In this document: positions 30,990 to 43,200 of the stretch, one piece after another | How positions within the stretch are numbered: position 1 is the stretch's first letter | How the letters are laid out: each line of letters begins with the position of its first letter | From: Mytilisepta virgata | Taxonomy: Eukaryota > Mollusca > Bivalvia > Mytilida > Mytilidae | Reading direction: 5' to 3' | Assembly: GCA_028015205.1 (NCBI GenBank) | Contig: CM051520.1 | Location: 12,496,501-12,560,500, forward strand | Length of the DNA stretch: 64,000 nt | Program-made: the position numbers and the translations under genes | Notes under the pieces: generated by a model | The model's database searches: none | The model's input: the letters and a program-made list of their open reading frames with translations, nothing else | Told to the model about the DNA's origin: nothing

Positions 30990-33540
30990 TAAAAATCAAA
31001 ATTATAAAACCCTACTGCACATTATATACAGTGTAGGACAATATTGTATAGAAATAAAATACATAACGTTTAAACTGAAAAGTGAGTTTATCTAGTCAGA
31101 AGCTTAAATTCACAATTTTCCAAAATCAAAACTATAAAACGTTATTGCTTATCCATGGTATCTGCATAGAGCATATGGGAATACCGTACAAAAATAAAAT
31201 GTATAGTAGAGCTGAATTTAGGGATTCTAAATAAAACACTCCAAAAAAAATCATGTTGCGGGTTCTTTAATATGGTGAATAGTATATAATAATATACTCC
31301 GTAGAGTTTTCCCTATAAATACATAATTTAAAATACATAAGTTACTGTACAAAACGGATAAATAATATTATACATGTTAATGTACTGTGGCACCGTTTAG
31401 CATAAAATATAATATTGTTTTATATCAATTCTTAATCCTGTTTTCAGTCAATTAAATGAAAACGTCCTTTAAAATACAGAGAATTTGAATTTAGAATTGT
31501 TATAGGAGTTCGCGTTGTTCATTGTTTTTTTTTTTATAGTTTTCTGTGTTTATTTGTTGTGCTTGTGGTTGTTCATTTGTCTTCCCGGGTTTGTCCGTAA
31601 CAATGGATTACGTTTTTTTAATGCTCCTTAGGCACATTTGTCCTTTTTCGTAATAAATTATTAAAATTTCCGTATAAGTTTGTTCACAACTTATAAGTAG
31701 TCGTGTGTAAAGTGTTACTTTTACATAATTTTTCAACATAGAAAAATACAGCAAATACACAAAAGCATAACAAGGTAATATGAGCAGTTTCTGGCATTAC
31801 GCAATAAGCAAATAAACATAATTAGTAAAAACATAAATCACACAATACCTTACCTCACACCAGGTGCAAAGGTCTATAATAACAGCTGACCACTGGTATT
31901 ATTAATTACATCTCCTACATGTGTAGAATACCTGAATGATAAAATTAAAGGTCATAAGTCATGTGTAGTCATGACAAAGACATGTGAATTCTATTCAACT
32001 CAATCATTTCAATAAAAGTTATTGCTTTGTATATTTATAAAAATAGATACAACTCTAACTGCAAAAAGTAAATTTAGTGTTTAAGTGAATTTAGTGGCAA
32101 TGTTTTATCAGAAAGCATATTCAGACGAACTTTCATTTAATGTTCATTTTAATTGCTGATATTAAATGGTTTATTGTTTATATTCATATTTAAACTGTTT
32201 TGTAGGTTTTAAATAACTTTAATCATTTTAACTTTCCTACAGACAATGACAGAGGACATTCATTATACGGGTTCAGTCTATCATTCATTCTGTACAAACG
32301 TACTGCAAATATTACGGAATTGACTGTTATAATATGATGAGTATAGAAAAGCAATAATACTGACCTTCAAGAATGTTGGGATGCAGAATATTAGTTATAA
32401 TTAATATAAAGATTTAAGACTAAGATATTCACGTCTTTTCAATTCAATGATGTCCAAAGAAAAATAGAAAGAACAAAAGAGATTCCAACAAAAAGTGACA
32501 TATGACCAAACTGACCAATAGAAAATAAGAATGACCATGTAAAAGGACAAAGGCTTGTGTCACATCTAATTAACATAATCAATAAGTATAAAATATAAAA
32601 ACTATATATAATAATAAGTATGACAAGGAATTCCATCAAATCGTCTACCTAATCATATAATCAGTCATACATGTAGGTATACTTCTGCAATTAATAAAAG
32701 TATACAAATAAAGTAATTAGTAATTACTGTGCTACAAATGCATAACATTGAAAAGTTCTAAAATCTTATTGCGCATCTGCATACAGTGTATGACAAAATT
32801 GTATAAAAAATAAAATGCATAATATTTAAAATGAAAGAGGAATGTAGGTCACTAGGAAAATGTGGCAGACGTACAGACAGACGGAACAAACAGACTTTCT
32901 TCGAAAGTGCCAGAATAACCAGGGATGTTTTAATTCTTTACTAAATTTTCACTGCAAGACAATATTGTTCTCGTCATTCCTGTATAACGCTTCATCCCTA
33001 TTTTTCAATAAATCTCGAGATTTCATTGGTTAAAACTAACGTAACCAGATTGAGACATTTGGAAACGACGGTCATTTTCGCAATCTCCACATTTTGCATC
33101 CCTGGTAAATCAAGTAGTACACCGCCATACATGTATGTTTGAATTTGATTCCAATTTTTAGAAATCAAAATTATAAAACCTTATTGCGCGTCTACGTACA
33201 TTGTGTGCCAATACTGCACACAAATGACATACAGGAAGTTAAAAAAATGAAAAATGAATTGAAAGTGCAGACTTAAATTCACCGTTTTTGAAACCCCTGC
33301 AATTTATGAAAATCTAAATTATTATAATTCCTTATTGCGCATCTGCGTGTACATACAACATGCAAGAAAACCTTATAGAAAAAGAGTGATAGAAAATTGA
33401 AATAGGAGTTTAGTTCTCAAGCCTAAATTCACAATTTCGAAATTTTACCTCGTGGTATTGAAAATCAGAATGCTAAACTTAATTGCACATCTACATACAG
33501 TGTAATACTTACTATCAGACATAAAATCCTTCAAGTGCAA
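30990..33540 (+). repeat. Dispersed family with TTATTGCGCATCTRCRTACA core, six plus-strand copies
   Basis: Copies of about 90 bp near 30990, 31118, 32755, 33161, 33308 and 33464. Each reads AAAATCAAAATTATAAAACC, a TTATTGCGCATCT word, CAGTGTNNGACAATATTGTA and AAATAAAATGCATA. Unit boundaries are unclear; sequence between copies is partly related. Confidence 0.65.
31498..31660 (+). repeat. Penelope-like 3'-end repeat fragment
   Basis: TATAGGAGTTCGCGTTGTTC through GCACATTTGTCCTTTTT; same family as 12640-12852. Confidence 0.65.
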
Positions 33541-33755
33541 AAAGGAACATTTATAATGTCGCGGCAGCCAATTTTTATTGGTTGATGGAACCAGATTACC
33601 CTCAGAGAAAGAAACTAACCTTCACATATTACAGAACCAGAACTTAATTTCCCCCAAATAAAGTCATCAAAATAAATTTAAAAAATCCCAGATAAACGCA
33701 GTATACCATATTAAAACATTCAACAAGTTGCCAACAGGTAGATTCTTCTGAGCAA

Positions 33756-34145
33756 TGAACTTGTCCGTAGCGAATCCAAAAACCGTTCAAGCCAACTTAA
33801 TGAAAATTGGTAAAAAAATAAGAGGTCATGCCCAGTTTTGCATAAATGATTCGGAATTTTCAAAATGGCCACAGTTTCGGGAACTTTTGTGTTGGCATAC
33901 AAACACAGTATTACTTGTTATTTTTTTTTTTTATTATTATTATTATTATTTTTCTTTTCCTTTCTTCTTGTGAGCCATGAAATTGTCCGAAGTGGGTCTC
34001 AAAAACCGTTCAGTCAAACGATCTTAATGAAACTTGGTACAAAAATAGGTGCCCATGCCTAGTTGTGCTTCAAGGTTTCGGAATTTTCAAAATGGCCGCA
34101 GTTTGGGGAAGTTTTGAGTTGGCATCACAACACAGTAACACTTGT
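33756..34145 (+). repeat. Direct duplication, about 180-bp unit
   Basis: 33756-33935 and 33973-34145 share AAAAACCGTTCA, TTAATGAAANTTGGTA, TTTCGGAATTTTCAAAATGG and CACAGTANNACTTGTT. They are separated by a T-rich microsatellite. Confidence 0.75.
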
Positions 34146-34488
34146 TTATATTGATCTTAAGTTACTTCTCATGATACATGTACATAAATTATTTTGCAAT
34201 GTTTTATAATTTTCTTATACAAATCATGTACTTCAGCCTAGGAGAAATGTTTATCTTAGTACTTGACTAGTCTGTTTGTACATATACTGTTAATTTCTTA
34301 TATGATTTTCAATGTTTGGCTCTGTATAAAAAAAAGATTCATGAATACCGTAAACACTTAATTGACAATAAAACATGTACACTGCACCCCATACAGTTCG
34401 ATTATACATAGATTTTGTTGTTCGTCAATTAGTTTGTCATGATGGACATTTGCTATTTATTTTCTTGAAGACTATAACCCTTGCAACT

Positions 34489-34516
34489 CCCCCCCCCCCC
34501 CCCCCCCCCCCGCCCA
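34489..34516 (+). repeat. Poly-C tract
   Basis: A run of more than 20 C interrupted by one G, in otherwise AT-rich sequence. Its length may be assembly-dependent. Confidence 0.8.
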
Positions 34517-34616
34517 GTACATCCTTCCTACAGAGAGAAGAAATGTGTGCGAGGACATATAGTGGAGAGGTTTGTGCACGCATAAAAACGGTTTAACCCC
34601 ACCAGAGTTTGGTGTC

Positions 34617-34800
34617 GGTACCAAGCCAGACTTTCCTGATTCTCTGTTATGTACATTTTTGCGTTTTGTGCTCTATTATATTATTATTTGTTTTGTCCAT
34701 GGTTCCGTTTGTTGGGTGGCGTTGTTTGAATGGTACACGTATGTCATTGTTGGCCTTTTCTGTTATCTGTTTTGTTGTTTGTTTATAGAATATTTTGTCC
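34617..34800 (+). repeat. Dispersed repeat shared with 42568-42760
   Basis: Both have GGTACCAAGCCAGACT/GTACCAAGTCAGACTAT, a CTCTGTTRTGT word, GTGTTTTGTGCTCT, GTTGGGT and TTTTGTTGTTTG in order, about 180 bp. Family unknown. Confidence 0.6.
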
Positions 34801-35461
34801 TTAATTGTAAATAATTTTCTTGGTAGAGGTGATATTGATGTGAAGTTCTTGCCTACAAAACCATCCGTAATAATATTCATATCAACAAGGCTGATAGGTT
34901 GTATCTTACCCTTTATTAATTAGATGTCTCCAGTAGAAGGCGTGGTTGATATTGGTACAGGTATCTCTGGTTGATTTGGGATATGTGTTTGATATACAAC
35001 TCCTCATATGATTACAGTATTGGGATATTTTCAGTTGATAAATTTCGAAATTCTTTAAAAAGTAAGGGTTGGGGATGGAATAGGGTGTTTTTCTTTTCTT
35101 CACAAGCAGAAGTTAAAAGCAATTTGCACAAAATATTCAACGGGTGTCGATGATTACATGTGCAAGTTATCTTTTGTTCGTTATCACTGAACATGACTTT
35201 TCACTCCATTAGTTGGTCCTTCGGTGTTTCTGTACACCTGTAATGTACAATAATATATTTGTAAATAAATAAATCTAATTGCGAATCCAAAGTAAGAAGT
35301 TTAACAAGTACAATGACTTTATACAAAAGTTAATGACCTAGGACATAAAAAATATATGTAGATAAAAAGAAAATCGAATATTTTGTTTTCACAATGTGTT
35401 GTAGTTTGGGGATATTGTTATGACCTCGGTCCGTTCGTCATACTTTGTTGTGATCTAAAAT

Positions 35462-35720
35462 ACTCATTAGTTTTTAACTGCATGGATTTAATTTCTTTAC
35501 ACTATTGTCACATACCGTGTGTAGATGAGCAATAAGGTTTTAGAATTTTAATTTTCTAAAAATGGGGTCCACAGGTGTTGAATTCAAAACTTGTGAATTT
35601 AAGCTTGTGACATAAACTTATCTTCTATTTTTCAATTTATGCATTATATTTCTATACAGTATTGTCATGCACCCTACGTAGTGCGCAATAATGTTTTGAA
35701 TTATAATTTTCTAAAATTGG
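35462..35720 (-). repeat. Same family, two inverted copies
   Basis: 35462-35565 and 35622-35720 contain the reverse complement of the core (GTAGATGAGCAATAAGGTTTT; TACGTAGTGCGCAATAATGTT). Confidence 0.6.
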
Positions 35721-35811
35721 GACCCTCAGGGGTCGAATTTTTAAAATTACGAATTTTTCATCGGATTTAGTAATTTAATTTCTTCTTGGAATGATTGCAT
35801 AAAATCTTTAA

Positions 35812-35976
35812 GTAAAATCAAGAAATACTAAAGGGATATTCGAAGGAGGGGAAAATCGAAACAACTGTCAAACTCCAGAGAACAACGAAGACAAGATCAA
35901 AACAATACATGCGCTACAATTAAAAACTAAAAACATATGAACAACGTGGAGCCCACCAAAACACCGGGGATTAAAT
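35812..35976 (-). repeat. Penelope-like 3' terminal fragment
   Basis: AAATCAAGAAATACTAAAGG, ATTCGAAGGAGGGGAAAATC, then AACAACGTGG and CCACCAAAACACCGGGG. Matches the left end of the element at 48872 and the fragment at 44676. Confidence 0.7.
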
Positions 35977-37242
35977 GGATAATAAGGTTTTATATTTTTG
36001 AATTTGGGCAAGTGTGCCAACTTACTGCAAGAGTGTGGGGATCCCGGTCGATTCTGACATTAGCTTTCTATGTTAATCGAATATATTTATCGCTTAGGTG
36101 AACATTACAAATCTTTTATGCGAAATTTAGCCGTGATAGAATAATTTACTTTTTTTGAAACCTTGAGCTGCGCCTTCAAGGATTTTGTACAAATGACAAT
36201 TACAATTGGGAAATTTAAGGAAGGCCTGAAATTTCATACTTTTTGGTAGATATTTTATAACTCGCACTCATTTACTGACATTCGTTACATACAAAGTAAC
36301 ACTTATCATAAATTTGTTTACGTTTTATCGATTATCATAACACATGTTTCTATATTTCATTGGTTAACTATTGTTTTTATGTCCTTAATTTAGTCAGGTA
36401 TAATTTAGTTGCATCACGAGCTGAAGGTAAGATGTAGAATTTTCCTAGTCTTACATGTGCTGTTATTTAAAAAAAAACCAAAACTTTTAACTATTTCTCA
36501 AGTGATCATTTAATATCATTCCTTTTATATTTTGATGCATCAGGGTTTGCTACCGAATAATTTTTTTTTTCAAACAGAAAAACAAAATTGCACATAGGGC
36601 ATATAATACCAAATTTTGACAACTGTGCGATCGATTTAATTTAAATGGCACATAAATTCAAACTTTACAATTTATTGGATATGACAAATATATATTCCTG
36701 GATTTTATTTTACGAAAGAAAATATGGTTCATATAATTATTTTCGAAAATATATGAATTAAGATGTACACATTATATTGACGACACTGTTTTGATATCCT
36801 ACGTTGTAGGAAAATGGGGATATTTTTGTTAATTATAGGTAAAAAAAAACTTATAATTTTGCCTTTAGGTGAGGTAAAATATTAAACTTAAAGAACATGA
36901 GGTCATATTATAATAATGCTTAAACACACAAAAAAATTCATGCCCAATATTTCATTGTTTTTTTAGTATGTTCCTTTCAAACGTATTTTTATATTTGCAT
37001 TCATATGACATGGGTTGAAACATATAGTTTAATTATTAATAGAACAGTGGTATAATATTCCATTGTGCAATCAGATGTTCAGAACAAAATATTTTTAGGG
37101 AAAATCACATTTTGTGGAAATGGCGCCCTCCAAAACAATGTCGAATTTTATCCTTGACTGTTAGATGTGTTACATTTTTACTACACTGAGCAATGTTTCG
37201 GTAAATTATACATTGCGCTGCACCAGAATGAATATACGTAAT

Positions 37243-37970
37243 ATGACACGCTCTCGTAATTGCTAATTTTAATGAATATACACCGTATTGCGCCGAGGTT
37301 GTGAGTTGTACAGGCTACATAGCAGAAGTATAGATAGGCACAAGTTTCTCAACTTTAGTGCAGAGGCAATCGGTTGGAAAGGTGATATTGACTTGGTGAA
37401 GAGACTTCAGTACCACAAGTGCAGTGTACAGGTTAATGCGCATTGGAGAAGTGTTGTGAGAGACCTGGTAATAAGCGCATTGGTCAACCGACAAGGGGCG
37501 CACTGGTTAAGAAGTGTGCAGGGCACTGCTACATCTGTTAAACATTGGACTGTGCGTCTTGGCGTTCGGAGATAGCCCTGCTGCAACTCTTGGATCGCTT
37601 AGTTGCAGGAGGGACAGCAGTGTGTGTATTTTAAGGCGCAGGGGTATTCTTAATCCTAGTACAAGACCGATTTTGGAGAATTAACTCCAATACTTTCCCA
37701 CATATATATTCCCACTGTGTGACGTGCAGGACCAACCAGTCCACGCTACCCGCTCTCACGTTACAAATATACACTGTACAACACTCTCTCGTAATTGCTA
37801 ATTTTAATGAATATACATTGTATGACACTTTATAGTAATTGCTAATTTTAACGAATATACATTGTATTACCCTCTTTCGTAATTGCTAATTTTAATAAAT
37901 ATTCATTGTATGGCACTCTCTCGTAATTGCTAATTTTAATGAATATACATTGTATGACACTCTGTCGTAA
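37243..37970 (+). repeat. 45-bp satellite interrupted by a GC-richer insertion
   Basis: Units of CTCTCGTAATTGCTAATTTT-AATGAATATACATTGTATGACA occur once at 37243-37289 and four to five times at 37765-37970. Between them (about 37290-37764) lies unrelated sequence of higher GC content, with a 95-codon open frame (37288-37575) that I do not recognise. Confidence 0.75.
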
Positions 37971-38282
37971 ATTTGAGTGCTATACTTTATCATTCTGTTG
38001 CAACAGATAAAATTCATTAAAAATAAGAACACAAGAAAGGTAAGTAATTTGACAACAATTAACAACACCTTATAGCGGATAGGTAAAAAAGCACATATAA
38101 AATTAACTAAGAATGGCGAAAGTCTGAATGGGGTTAAACCGGTTTTACAGGATCAACAAATTGAAACGTTCAAGACAAAATACCAAAATGATATCGTAAA
38201 ATCCATCCAAGGTATTTAAGGATATGTATTATATCCAGATATTTCGGTAGAATGTCGTATTCTTTTTTTTATTTCAGACAAA

Positions 38283-38501
38283 ATGATTAAGTCAGCCGCA
38301 CTGTTAATTTGTTGTTTGATGGCGTTTGTTTATACAATGCCACCATTTGATCCCAAGACATCTGTGTCAAAGAAAGGGTCGGTGAATCTAGTGACCTTTA
38401 ATACAGGATTAGGCAAGGTGGTACCATTCTATATAGAACGTAGATACCCAATACTTGACGCACTATTAGCATCTGATGCTGATGTTCTTTGTTTAAATGA
38501 G
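38283..38501 (+). CDS. EEP copy 3, exon A (signal peptide)
   Basis: Acceptor TTATTTCAG then ACAAA before the ATG; donor GTTTGT. 73 codons ending LNE. The same layout in copies 2 and 4 supports this start. Confidence 0.85.
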
Positions 38502-40224
38502 GTTTGTAATAGTGTTTCTCCTATTCTTGACGTGTTCAATCGGTGGGATAAAAATACATAATATTTTTAACCACTTCCCGGTGATTAAATTTTTACGTGG
38601 GAAGTACCGCCGTTTTTTCTACAGTTAATGGAACGATAAACTAGAGAAGTCCCGAAATGACGTCTATGTAAACAAACTACATAACAACGACACTTTCTTG
38701 AGGTTTTTATCGAAAATCATAGGAGAAACAGATTCTCCTTCAATTTACTCGTGAGTTAACGAATTTCTCTACCCTCAATAGTTAAATTTAAGATTTTAAC
38801 ACGCTCGCTAAAGACTCGCGTGTTGAAAATCGAAAATTTAGCTAACTCGGGGTGGAGAAATTCCATAACTCACTCGTACCTGAAGGAGAATCTATATTTA
38901 TTAATCTAATATATATAGATATATAAGGTGTGTTTTCTGTAAATGTGTACCATGGATTCATGCAATTGTACCACTGCGTTCTACTCGGGAAAACCTGGAT
39001 TTTAAAAATTCTTTGAAGATTTTTTAGTCGTCACTTTGAATTCGTGTAAGAACCTATTACTTTTCGGTGTGCTCCTAACTACTGTCTCCCATTCTGATAA
39101 AGCACAATTTATCATTTGTCATATTCGATCAAGTGAATACAATGAGTTTAACACATTCGCGTCTCATAAAGCACAATTTATAACAGGTAGGAATATAATA
39201 GATTCTTTACTACGTTTGGTTTTTTTTATCTTTACAGTTGTGGTATGCTACAGACATGATAGAATTTCAGACAACTTTACGACACAAATATCCATATTCT
39301 TTCAGCACTATACATAATGATGATGAAATTATATTAGATCCAGTTTCATTAGCCACTCCCCCATGTGATAATCTAACTGCATTTAATACTGTTTTCCAGT
39401 GTGGTCTAAGCAACTGTAATCAGATAGACATTATTGAACGAGCCAACTGTTTTGCAACAACTTGTAACGGTTTTAGTCTTTCTGAAAATTGTTTAGCTTG
39501 TGCAAGGATCAGCGGGGAGACTAGTTTAATAGAACAATGTGTTCAACCACAAGGGTCAATAAATGCCTTTACTGGTCCTGGTTTAGCTATTTTTAGCAGA
39601 TTTCGGATGTCCTCCCGAGTTACTCACGATCTTCTACCCGGTTTTAATCGCATTATTCCAAGATCGTTATTGTCAGCTAAGGTGAGTTTGATTCAGCTCT
39701 GTTCAAGTTACCCAGAGACCCCTAAGGTATATTCAAGGTCAAAATCTAAATTTTAATATGACTTCTTTATTTTCAACAAAAATTTTACACGTTCATTCGT
39801 GTATTAACTATATTAGCTGTAGTTCTTTTTCAAACCCTTATAAAAAAATGAGTGATATTACGTACTTTCGGTAGACTAATTGAGATAGCACAAGCACATA
39901 TTCAGTAAGTTTAATTTTGGACATTTTTAAAATATATTTGTTCTCACGATTTCAGACATGTATATATGTTGTTACCAGACAATTTTTGAATATCGTTAAA
40001 ATGATACTTTTTTCTTTATTTCAATCAGGTCAGGTACTAATTTTAATCAAGGTTGTATTTCTGAAACCACGAAGAACACCTGCGAACAAAATACATGTTC
40101 AACATTTGAAATAGTGCATGGAAATAATCAATTTTAAGTATATGTATAATAGTGGTTAAATCACGGGATAAATAAAATATAGTATTTTTTCATATCACAT
40201 TCCATATCATACTGAATGGAATAA

Positions 40225-40261
<37 letters not shown>

Positions 40262-43200
40262 ATATTAGATAAAAGGACTTGGTACGATTGGATGTACACA
40301 TTTAACTGTACCGTTACCTCGTCCATACATAGATGGTGAGTAAATAACTTTGAATGATTTATTTTTCGAGCTGGGGTTTTAATAAAAAAAAATTAAAAAA
40401 TTATGAGATTTTCACATCACATATATGACACTTGCACACAAATTGGTTCTACATTTGCGCACACTTTTAGTTCTACACTTGCACACAGTTACCTCTTCCG
40501 TTAGCCAGACATAATATGTACCATTTATACTAAGGTGCATTATGGTACTACATATTATGTATGTTGCCCCCTATTATTACGCTCAGTTTGATTGTGATCG
40601 AACTTTCCACCAAGCACCATCTAATTGTTTAAGTCTTGTTTTACAAATACACTACAACTTTTTTGTGTGCATCACATTTCGATTACGGAAAATATCTATA
40701 TTGAAATCGTTTATATAATATGCAAGGTTTGCCTTTACTTGTCATAAAAATCTCAATATTGAAGTGGGGACATTTAATTTAATTAAGAAAGGAATTTCGA
40801 TCAAACTCACGTGAATGAAAATCAAGGTGTGCGCAAACGTAGTATGAAAATACGGATAAAATGTGTTGTTTAATGTGTAATGCACCCATCAAAGGAGGGC
40901 CAAAACCGACACAGCAATCAATAGCCCACATAAGGGAACATTAAATACGAACATGGACGCATTGAATTCTAAACTGTGATGGTTGTTAAACAAGTTTGAT
41001 GTATATTCAAACGCTTCCTATTTTTTCCTGGCCATTTGTATTAAATGAACGAACAGGCCCTTAATTTAGTATTTTTAGTTTTAAAAAAAAATTTATATGA
41101 AAACGCCAATGAGACACAATATGATTACATCTGGGGTATCATTCGGACGTTAAGAACAACCACCTGCGTAAAAAAAACCCAAGCACTAAACGACGCCAAA
41201 AGCAAGGGTAAAATATTTATGTAAAAAAAGGTTTTATGTCTTATTATCTGTATATACGGTTATTTTTAATTTGTATTTCAGCCGTTAATCCACCGTTATT
41301 TTCAAGTTACGAAGAAGAAAACTTAAACAACACTCTAGAAGTACTAAAACATTTTCAGCACGAAAAAAGGTTTATAGTTATGGGAGATTTCAACCAGTCG
41401 CCAAATCGCAGTGGTATAGAACCTTTAGCTTCAGGTATAACCTATATTTATATAAATTCTGAAATCATTCGATATGTTTTTTATTATTTTTTTATTACAT
41501 GTATTATTATTTTATTTATTTATTTATATTTTTCCTACAGTCATACTAAATAAATATTTTTGCATGTGTATTTCGCTATTGATAAATTTTGTAAAAACCC
41601 TTTATAGAGAGTGAGAGATGTCTTATTTCCTTAAACAAATCCCATGCAAATGAATTGGATGCAGTTAAACATTACCCCAGTTTCGTTGCATTTTGAACGT
41701 GATGTTGAATTTACCCGCGGAAATCGTGTAAGATGTAATATATGAATGTGATATGAATTGAATGTTCTTTCTTCCTAAAGCGATTTCAGATAAAAAGCCG
41801 CTAATTCAACGCACACGATACACAAAAAGGTTATTAGTAAGATATTACTAGTTTTAGACACAATTTCCCACATATTGCTGTTATTCAAATCATTTATTAT
41901 TATTATCATTATTATTATAACTACATGTGCGACACAATTTACATATTTTCTAGCGCGATGGTTGATTCCTATGCCGAAAGTTGTAAACATTGTTATCATT
42001 ATCATTATTTTTTATGCTGTTTTTTTGTTGCTGTTCAGAGAACTACAATGAAATATTGGCTAGTGGTCTGGTTAATGCCTATGTTGATGATGGTGGACCG
42101 GGAACATTCGGCACTGTTAATCCTCTGTCAGGTTTTAGAGATGGAGTATATATTTTGGACCACATATTTCACAAAGGGTTTAACGTGGCTGGTACAAAGG
42201 TGAACATTTGTTATTTTAAACAAAGGACATAATAGAATTATGCAAGCTAATGTTCTATTGAACTGGTAAAAAATGATGAAATTTAACTTCATGTCATCCT
42301 AATGCTCTGAACTTATTGCAAGTTGCATTCCCGACATGTATAAATCAAGATAATGAAAACACACACGCTAGTAACATAATATCCTATAGGACTGAACACA
42401 GGGAATGATTAGTCACGTCTATGGATTGTTGTTTGGTCTTCAACAAGGAGAATATGTCATTACAAGACTATTACTATATGGTCCCAGACAAAATGGTGTC
42501 AACAATTCAACAAAAGTATCCAGATATTCCTAATAAAAACACTATTCCTTACAGTAAACATGTTTTGGTACCCATACCCAACCAATGTTCAGTTTCTGTA
42601 CCAAGTCAGACTATCCGGACTCTCTGTTGTGTTCATGTTTGTGTTTTGTGCTCTTTTATGTTATTTTTTGTACTGATTTCTGTCAGTTGGGTTGCTTTGA
42701 TTGAAGTCCTTGTTTACCTTTCCTGCTATCCACTTTGTTGTTTAATTATACAGAATGCGTGGAAAAGAAACAAATACACTGTGCCGTCAGAAAACACGAA
42801 TGTATAGTTTCAATGATCAATGAAAAGTTTGGTTGATTAATTGATTGTTGCTTAAGGTCCAAAGGCAAATACTTCATGCTTCTTCAGGACGAGAACCAGT
42901 TCTATTTATCAAAAAATTCAAATAGGGGTGGGACAGGACACAAGGGGGAACCGATTTTGACTGCCACTGTGAAAGGAGGATGTTGTGTAGTTTCGGATAA
43001 TTTAGCCTTCTGTATTGGCATAAGCCTACTCTTTTTAGAAAACTATATAAGGGGTCTTAGTGTGCAGGGAGTGTGGCAATCTCCAAACATACTACCCACT
43101 ATGGGCCGCGGTCAGGCTTTCCGTATTATGACCTGACAACCCCCCGCCCCCAACGAGAGGGTCTCCCCTATTCGCCACCTGGGGACGTACTAGGCAGCTC

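Larger units (their letters stand above)
30446..38277. other. Gene-free, repeat-rich region between copies 2 and 3
   Basis: No exon recognised apart from repeats listed separately. It contains the TTATTGCGCATC family, a Penelope-like 3' fragment at 31498-31660, a 210-bp direct duplication at 33756-34145, a poly-C tract, another Penelope-like piece at 35812-35976, and a satellite at 37243-37970. The 5' UTR exon and promoter of copy 3 should lie near the right end but were not placed. Confidence 0.5.

Noticed and set aside
37288..37575. 95-codon ORF in the GC-richer insert as a gene
   Set aside because: No motif, no start or splice context and no repeat partner in the window; kept only as a finding.
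42421..42807. 128-codon frame in intron E-F of copy 3 with hydrophobic segments
   Set aside because: It overlaps the dispersed repeat shared with 34617-34800, so it is repeat-derived.
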